10,357 bases of DNA from Desulfotignum sp. (GTDB lineage: Bacteria; Desulfobacterota; Desulfobacteria; Desulfobacterales; Desulfobacteraceae): positions 1 through 10,357 of the forward strand of contig JAABSS010000445.1 of NCBI GenBank assembly GCA_011390235.1, in the 5' to 3' direction. Shown piece after piece: positions 6,399 through 10,357 of the stretch (position 1 is its first letter; every line of letters starts with the position of its first letter). The position numbers were made by a program, and so were the translations under genes. The notes beneath the pieces were generated by a model that made no database searches, was not told the DNA's origin, and was given only the letters and a program-made list of their open reading frames with translations.

Positions 6399-7949
6399 CT
6401 ATTCAATGTACATTTCATAGAAAAAGGGCACCTGGGGATAGGCAGGATTCATTACAACCCCTTTCAGTTTTTTGTTCATGGGCCAGTTTTCGCGGACATC
6501 CACCACCCATGCAACCGGGACATCTTTTTGAATCATATTCTGGGCCTCCACATACAGTGCCAGCGCTTTTTCAGGATCTGAACCGGTGGTTTCATAGGCC
6601 TGTCGGATCAGCTTGTCATAGGCAGGATTTTTGTAATATGCCAGGTTCCATACAGGGGTGTCTTTCTCATCATGGAGCAGAGAATAAAGGGTTTCATATG
6701 GATCACTGTATGTGGGCCACCAGAGCAGAAGAAAAATATCCTGTGCAGTTTTTGGATCTTCCTTGGCCATTGACCACTGGGTGTTCCATGCCAAAGCCTT
6801 GATTTCAACATCCACCCCGATTTTTTTGAACGCGCTCTGAATCAGCGGTGCGAAACGGGCTTCTTGTTGATTTTCAGCGGCATATGTAAGGGTCATTTCA
6901 AACCCGCCGCCCGGATGCCCGGCTTCTGCAAGCAGTTTTTTTGCCAGTTCAAGGTTATAGGTATACTGAATGACATCTTTGGTGCCGCCAAACTGTCCCT
7001 GGGGGACCGGGCCCCGGGCCTGGCTGGCATTTCCGTTAAAACCGATGGCGACAATATCCTGATACGGAATTGCATGCACCAGTGCTTTTCTCACTTTTAC
7101 ATTGTCCAGCGGCGGCCGTTTTGTATTGAAAAAGGCCATGTAATTCTGGTAACTGGGTCCATACATGACTGTTGTTTTTTCCGCGTTTTTAACAGCGCTG
7201 TAGCTGTCCAGCGGGATTCTGCCAACCAGCATGGCCTGGCCGGCCTGAAGCATCTGAAGCTGGGTCAACGGTTCCTTGGTGAATTTTACCAGGATATTTT
7301 CAATATGTCTGCCATCCCAGCCACCCCAGTAGTCATCAAATTTTGCCAGCATCCAGGATTCGCCGTCCTTGTAATTTTTCAGGGTATACGGGCCTGATCC
7401 TGCATCATTGCCTTTGTTAAACCATGCAGTGTCTTTGTCAGCAGCTGTGGGGCTCATTATGTATGATGCATAGGCTGATGCAGCAATCTGGGGCAGGGGG
7501 ACGGGCTTGCTGAGCACCAACTTTACCGTATAATCATCAAGAATCTGGATCTCTTTCAAGTCAGACCAGATAAACGAGGCGCCTTTGCCAAGCTGTTTGG
7601 TCCTTTCAAGGGAAGATTTCACTGCCTGGGAAGTAAAATCCGTACCATCATGGAATTTTACCCCTTTTCGAAGGGTGAAGGTATATTCCAGACCATCCGG
7701 AGAAACGGTGTACCCTGTTGCAAGGACATAGCTGAACAATTCCTTGCTGCCCGGCGGATTTACCTTCAGCAGGGTTTCGTACATATTGGCCATGTACCCG
7801 AGTTCTGTAGAATAGGACACACTGGGGTCAAGGGTGGTAATCCCGTAGGGTGATGCAAACACCATGTTTTTTTCTGCTGCCCATACACTTGTGGCCAGTG
7901 CCAGGAACATTGACAGCAAACAAACAATTTTAAAAATGCTGTGTCTCAT
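6399..7949 (-). CDS. Periplasmic solute-binding protein, family 5 (peptide/nickel type)
   Basis: The 516-residue protein is the capture subunit of the importer. A Sec signal peptide is clear: MRHSIFKIV, hydrophobic core to about 20, and cleavage after SVWA or SVWAA (24-25); no lipobox Cys is present, so it should be free in the periplasm. Family-5 hallmarks are TLDPSVSYSTE (39-49), DGLEYTFTLRKGVKFHDGT (85-103), the SGPYTL motif (185-190) and the later VRKALVHAIPYQDI helix. Length is typical. The frame extends 26 codons upstream, but ATG 7949 is preferred: GGAGGT lies 5 nt before it and the signal peptide begins there. It follows the GntR gene by 101 nt and is followed by the intercistronic hairpin and the permeases. 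Family-5 proteins bind peptides, nickel chelates, opines, glutathione or sugars, so the ligand stays open. Confidence 0.95.
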   Translation of the reverse strand: MRHSIFKIVCLLSMFLALATSVWAAEKNMVFASPYGITTLDPSVSYSTELGYMANMYETLLKVNPPGSKELFSYVLATGYTVSPDGLEYTFTLRKGVKFHDGTDFTSQAVKSSLERTKQLGKGASFIWSDLKEIQILDDYTVKLVLSKPVPLPQIAASAYASYIMSPTAADKDTAWFNKGNDAGSGPYTLKNYKDGESWMLAKFDDYWGGWDGRHIENILVKFTKEPLTQLQMLQAGQAMLVGRIPLDSYSAVKNAEKTTVMYGPSYQNYMAFFNTKRPPLDNVKVRKALVHAIPYQDIVAIGFNGNASQARGPVPQGQFGGTKDVIQYTYNLELAKKLLAEAGHPGGGFEMTLTYAAENQQEARFAPLIQSAFKKIGVDVEIKALAWNTQWSMAKEDPKTAQDIFLLLWWPTYSDPYETLYSLLHDEKDTPVWNLAYYKNPAYDKLIRQAYETTGSDPEKALALYVEAQNMIQKDVPVAWVVDVRENWPMNKKLKGVVMNPAYPQVPFFYEMYIE

Positions 7950-7987
7950 TTTTACCTCCATATAATGTTGGGTTATGTAAATGTCAC

Positions 7988-8014
7988 ATTCAGATAAAAA
8001 CCTGCCTTCTGAAT
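7988..8014. repeat. Small inverted repeat in the GntR-SBP gap
   Basis: ATTCAGA (7988-7994) and TCTGAAT (8008-8014) are perfect 7-bp inverted copies separated by 13 bases, in the 101-bp gap between the regulator stop and the binding-protein start. It could be a weak RNA hairpin or a protein site. It does not resemble the ACTAAT half-sites at the regulator's own promoter, and I see no good -35/-10 pair here, so the binding-protein gene is probably read from the upstream promoter. Confidence 0.35.
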
Positions 8015-8050
8015 ATGGGTGTTTCATCTATACTTTTTGGCGGCATCATT

Positions 8051-8689
8051 TTATTCCCAGTTAATACAGCAATGGACATCCCTGATGTAATCTGCAACAA
8101 TCCCGGCATCTGCTTTTTCAATCAATTCAATGAATTTGAGATGCTCTGCGTAATTCAATTTACGGACTTTTTCTATCCATTTGCCTTTGGCACCAAAATC
8201 AAACAGTCTCTGGCGGTAAATATTCACCTGGGACAACAGCATCCTGTTTGTAGACAATTCCAGGTATACATTGTGAAATGCGGTATTCAGATCAAAATAC
8301 CGGTTGTAATCTTCTTGAGACACGCACGCATACATCTGTTCATTGATCTGTTTCATCTTTTCGATATGGTCCGGAGCGATCCTGTCAAATACGGTAAACA
8401 GTGCCCGTGAATCCAGTGCACCCAGAATTTCATAAATATCTTCCAGGTCTTTTCGGGACAATTCATTAATCTGGATCCCCCGCTGGGGCAAAAAAGTGAC
8501 AAATCCTTCTGCCTGAAGCTGCAGGAGCGCATCCCGCAGAGGAGTCCGGTTAATGCCCAGCTGTTGGGAAAGCTGGTTAATGGTTACAAATGACCCCGGT
8601 TTAATATGCTGGTGTTTCAATTCTTTTCGAAGATGTTGATACACCTGCTCTCTCAACAGGTAAATATTTGACTGCAAAGACATTTTCAT
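8051..8689 (-). CDS. GntR-family transcriptional regulator, FadR/FCD subfamily
   Basis: From ATG 8689 the protein has 212 residues. The winged helix-turn-helix spans about 13-76 with the recognition helix NRTPLRDALLQLQAEGFV (47-64) and wing LPQRGIQI. The all-helical FCD effector domain (about 80-210) holds Asn135, His139, His183 and His206, the positions that bind a metal and through it a carboxylate ligand in many members; Asn replaces the more common Asp at the first position. AGGGGG lies 6-7 nt before the chosen ATG; a second ATG two codons later (8683) is also possible. The gene is first in the importer operon, directly behind a strong promoter with palindromic half-sites, so local, probably self-limiting repression relieved by an operon-related organic acid is the likely mode. 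Confidence 0.94.
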   Translation of the reverse strand: MKMSLQSNIYLLREQVYQHLRKELKHQHIKPGSFVTINQLSQQLGINRTPLRDALLQLQAEGFVTFLPQRGIQINELSRKDLEDIYEILGALDSRALFTVFDRIAPDHIEKMKQINEQMYACVSQEDYNRYFDLNTAFHNVYLELSTNRMLLSQVNIYRQRLFDFGAKGKWIEKVRKLNYAEHLKFIELIEKADAGIVADYIRDVHCCINWE

Positions 8690-8760
8690 ATATCGCCCCC
8701 TGTGCATTTAACAACCCGGATCATACCCATGAAGAAAACTGTTTCGCATCGATGGTCACA

Positions 8761-8783
8761 ACTAATATATTAGTACATTAGTA
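8761..8783. promoter_or_regulatory. Probable GntR operator: palindrome plus third half-site over the -10 region
   Basis: ACTAATATATTAGT (8761-8774) is a perfect 14-bp palindrome. A further ATTAGTA (8777-8783) repeats the right half (8769-8775) in direct orientation at an 8-bp interval, giving three half-sites in 23 bp. They cover the -10 hexamer and most of the spacer of the promoter, where a bound repressor would block RNA polymerase. Placement next to a GntR gene supports autoregulation. AT-rich sequence can produce chance palindromes, which limits certainty. Confidence 0.6.
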
Positions 8784-8793
8784 TATCTGTCAA
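8764..8793 (-). promoter_or_regulatory. Sigma-70-like promoter of the GntR-importer-hydrolase operon
   Basis: On the minus strand TTGACA (plus 8788-8793) is a perfect -35, followed after 18 bp by TATATT (8764-8769), 5 of 6 matches to the -10 consensus. Transcription would start near 8757, leaving a leader of about 65-70 nt to the GntR ATG. No other pair of comparable quality is visible upstream of the importer genes. Confidence 0.65.
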
Positions 8794-8879
8794 CAAATAC
8801 TTTTATATAATACAAAAAAAATTTCCTTCTCTGTCATGATATGAAAACAGGCAGGTGCCGGTTGAAAGAGGCCCTGGAT

Positions 8880-9833
8880 TCAACCAGAAGGTGTGCCGGT
8901 TGTGAATTGCACGCTATTCCGGGGTGCCGTATTGACGGTCAGGGTAAAAATATCGGGCCGGGCATAGTGGCCGGTAACATCAAAATCCAGCCTGGCCCGG
9001 GTGACTGCATCCCGGTCCAGGTCTGCGTAAAGAATGTCTTCCCGGTCGAACAAAGGACCTGCCAGGACCTCGCCCATAGGGGAGATGATGACCGAGCCGC
9101 CCCGGCACATAATGTCTGGCTGGGTTTTTAGTTCTTGGCTGCCTGCCAGGTCACCGGGGTAGTCTGTCTTTTCTACGTACTGGTTGCAGCCCAGCACATA
9201 GCAGCGGCCTTCCAGGGCGATGTGGCGCACCGTGGCCTGCCAGACATCCCGGGAATCTGCTGTGGGGGCCAGGTAAAATTCCACGCCCTGGCCGTACATG
9301 GCCATGCGGGCAAGGGGCATGTAGTTCTCCCAGCAAATAAGGCCGCCGATGCGGCCGATGTCTGTCTGGAAAACGGGCAGGGTCGACCCGTCCCCTTCCC
9401 CCCAGATCAGCCGCTCCGAACCGGTGGGTTTGAGTTTCCGGTGTTTGCCCAGCAGGGTGCCGTCCGGGCCGAAATACAGGCTGGTGCAGTACAGGGTACC
9501 GGGGGCGGATGCCCCGCCCTGTTCGATCACACCAATGCATACATATGCCTGAGCTGCCCTGGCTGCTTTGGCCAGGACAGTCACCTGGGGTCCGGGCACC
9601 GCCATGCTGTTGTCAAAATACAGCTGCCACAGGTTTCGTCCCGTTTCGTCCCGGCTGCCCACCCGCATGCCGAATCCAAGCCCCCTGGGATAGGCCGGGA
9701 TAAATGCCTCAGGCAGGAGAATGATGTCAGCCTTCCTGGCCTGATAAATGAGATCACAGGCCTTTTTTACAGTCTTGTCACGGTCGAACAGCACAGGACA
9801 TGCCTGGATTACAGCAGCTTTCAACGGTTTCAT
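8880..9833 (-). CDS. Nitrilase (nitrilase superfamily branch 1 type)
   Basis: The 317-residue protein matches true nitrilases, which convert nitriles (RCN) to carboxylates plus ammonia in the cytoplasm. The catalytic set is complete: Glu42 in LLPEAFIPAYPRG, Lys133 in HRKLKPTGSER, second acid Glu140, and Cys167 in GGLICWENYMPLARMAMYGQ. The following YLAPTADSRDVWQATVRHIA and ALEGRCYVLGCNQYV segments, and a C-terminal GHYARPDIFTL, are typical of the nitrilase branch and differ from the CYDxxFPE amidase at the other end of this window. Length is at the short end of the usual 310-370. The start is supported by AGGAG 8 nt before the ATG. It follows the truncated ABC ATPase by 48 nt, so both probably share an operon. 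Codons are visibly GC-richer than in the importer operon downstream. Whether the natural substrate is aromatic or aliphatic cannot be read. Confidence 0.93.
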   Translation of the reverse strand: MKPLKAAVIQACPVLFDRDKTVKKACDLIYQARKADIILLPEAFIPAYPRGLGFGMRVGSRDETGRNLWQLYFDNSMAVPGPQVTVLAKAARAAQAYVCIGVIEQGGASAPGTLYCTSLYFGPDGTLLGKHRKLKPTGSERLIWGEGDGSTLPVFQTDIGRIGGLICWENYMPLARMAMYGQGVEFYLAPTADSRDVWQATVRHIALEGRCYVLGCNQYVEKTDYPGDLAGSQELKTQPDIMCRGGSVIISPMGEVLAGPLFDREDILYADLDRDAVTRARLDFDVTGHYARPDIFTLTVNTAPRNSVQFTTGTPSG

Positions 9834-9881
9834 GCAGTTGCTCCTGGAAAATGATTCATCATGGACAATGCAGTCTCTTTC

Positions 9882-10357
9882 TTATTCTTTGAAACGGGTA
9901 GATGCAGTGAGATGGCAGGCGGCCCGGTGGCCCGTGCCCACCTCCCGGAGTTCGGGCCGGACCGTTTTGCAGATCTTTTCAGCCAGGCGGCACCGGGGGT
10001 GAAAGGTGCAGCCGGACGGCGGATTGATGGGGCTGGGCACATCCCCTTCCAGAACGATGCGGCGGCTTTTGGCCCCGGGCACCGGCTGGGGGGCGGCTGA
10101 CAGCAGGGCCTGGCTGTAAGGGTGACAGGCATGTGCGTAAAAGGTTTCCTTGGGGGCGGTTTCCACCAGCCGGCCCAGGTACATCACAGCTACCCGGTCG
10201 CAGATGTATTCCACCACGCCCAGGTCGTGGGAGATGAATACATAGGTGAGTCCGAACTGGCCCCGCAGGTCCTGGAGCAGGTTGATCACCTGGGCCTGGA
10301 TGGAGACGTCCAGGGCTGACACCGGTTCATCCGCCAGAAGCAGCCGGGGCTGCAGGG
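9882..10357 (-). CDS. Opp/Dpp-type ABC importer ATPase, DppF/OppF-like, 5' end outside window
   Basis: The reading frame runs in from the window edge; a GTG at 10322 is internal, because the codons before it give [16 protein letters not shown], the Walker B and D-loop region. About 158 residues are present. They include the H-loop in [33 protein letters not shown], and the C-terminal oligopeptide-transporter extension with [18 protein letters not shown] plus a later AACH, the same four-cysteine arrangement seen in the two complete ATPases of this window. Walker A, Q-loop and signature lie outside. It is a separate gene from the ATPases of the downstream operon and marks the end of another importer operon whose last gene is the nitrilase. 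Confidence 0.93.
   Translation of the reverse strand, partial: LQPRLLLADEPVSALDVSIQAQVINLLQDLRGQFGLTYVFISHDLGVVEYICDRVAVMYLGRLVETAPKETFYAHACHPYSQALLSAAPQPVPGAKSRRIVLEGDVPSPINPPSGCTFHPRCRLAEKICKTVRPELREVGTGHRAACHLTASTRFKE

Noticed and set aside
5960..6802. Long plus-strand open frame (280 codons) opposite permease and SBP genes
   Set aside because: It spans two well-supported minus-strand genes and the hairpin between them, and its translation has no family features.
8814..8865. Terminator of the nitrilase operon (A-run 8814-8821, a T-run on the minus strand)
   Set aside because: The only nearby stem is short and bulged and is separated from the T-run by about 10 bases, so it is too weak to call.
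9135..9854. Long plus-strand open frame (239 codons) opposite the nitrilase
   Set aside because: It is antisense to a gene with full catalytic motifs, has no ribosome site or domain character, and is explained by high GC and biased third positions.

Overview
The window carries one transport and hydrolysis locus, read almost entirely on the minus strand. I take it to be a Gram-negative bacterium because of the Sec-exported periplasmic solute-binding protein and the sigma-70-type promoters. Medium GC content and gene style would fit a deltaproteobacterium of the Desulfobacterales type, but that is a weak inference and nothing here is diagnostic.

Layout, following minus-strand transcription from high to low coordinates. 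(1) 10357-9882: C-terminal part of an Opp/Dpp-type ABC ATPase whose 5' end lies outside the window. (2) 9833-8880: a genuine nitrilase-branch enzyme with a complete catalytic set. This pair looks GC-richer than what follows. (3) 8880-8689: a control region with a strong sigma-70-like promoter overlapped by palindromic AT-rich operator half-sites. (4) 8689-8051: an FCD-type GntR regulator. (5) 7949-6399: periplasmic solute-binding protein. (6) 6364-6323: a strong intercistronic hairpin. (7) 6291-5281 and 5270-4371: two permeases. (8) 4336-3269 and 3255-2254: two ATPases. (9) 2244-1378: a second carbon-nitrogen hydrolase, probably translationally coupled to the last ATPase gene. (10) 1072-1358 on the plus strand: a decayed GNAT acetyltransferase, frameshifted and cut off close to the 3' end of the hydrolase gene. 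(11) 950-1050: a GC-rich element with several competing helices, unassigned. (12) 851-796: promoter plus a perfect 14-bp inverted-repeat operator. (13) 769-1: an IclR regulator cut by the window edge.

How the genes fit together: a GntR regulator controls a complete five-component binding-protein-dependent importer (SBP, two permeases, two ATPases), and the last gene is a cytoplasmic carbon-nitrogen hydrolase. The natural reading is import of a small amide-, nitrile- or peptide-like compound followed by hydrolysis inside the cell. An apparently separate upstream operon repeats the same pattern (Opp/Dpp ATPase followed by a nitrilase), so two transporter-plus-nitrilase-superfamily modules lie in tandem. 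The substrate cannot be read from the sequence. No tRNA, rRNA, CRISPR array, insertion sequence or phage gene was seen.
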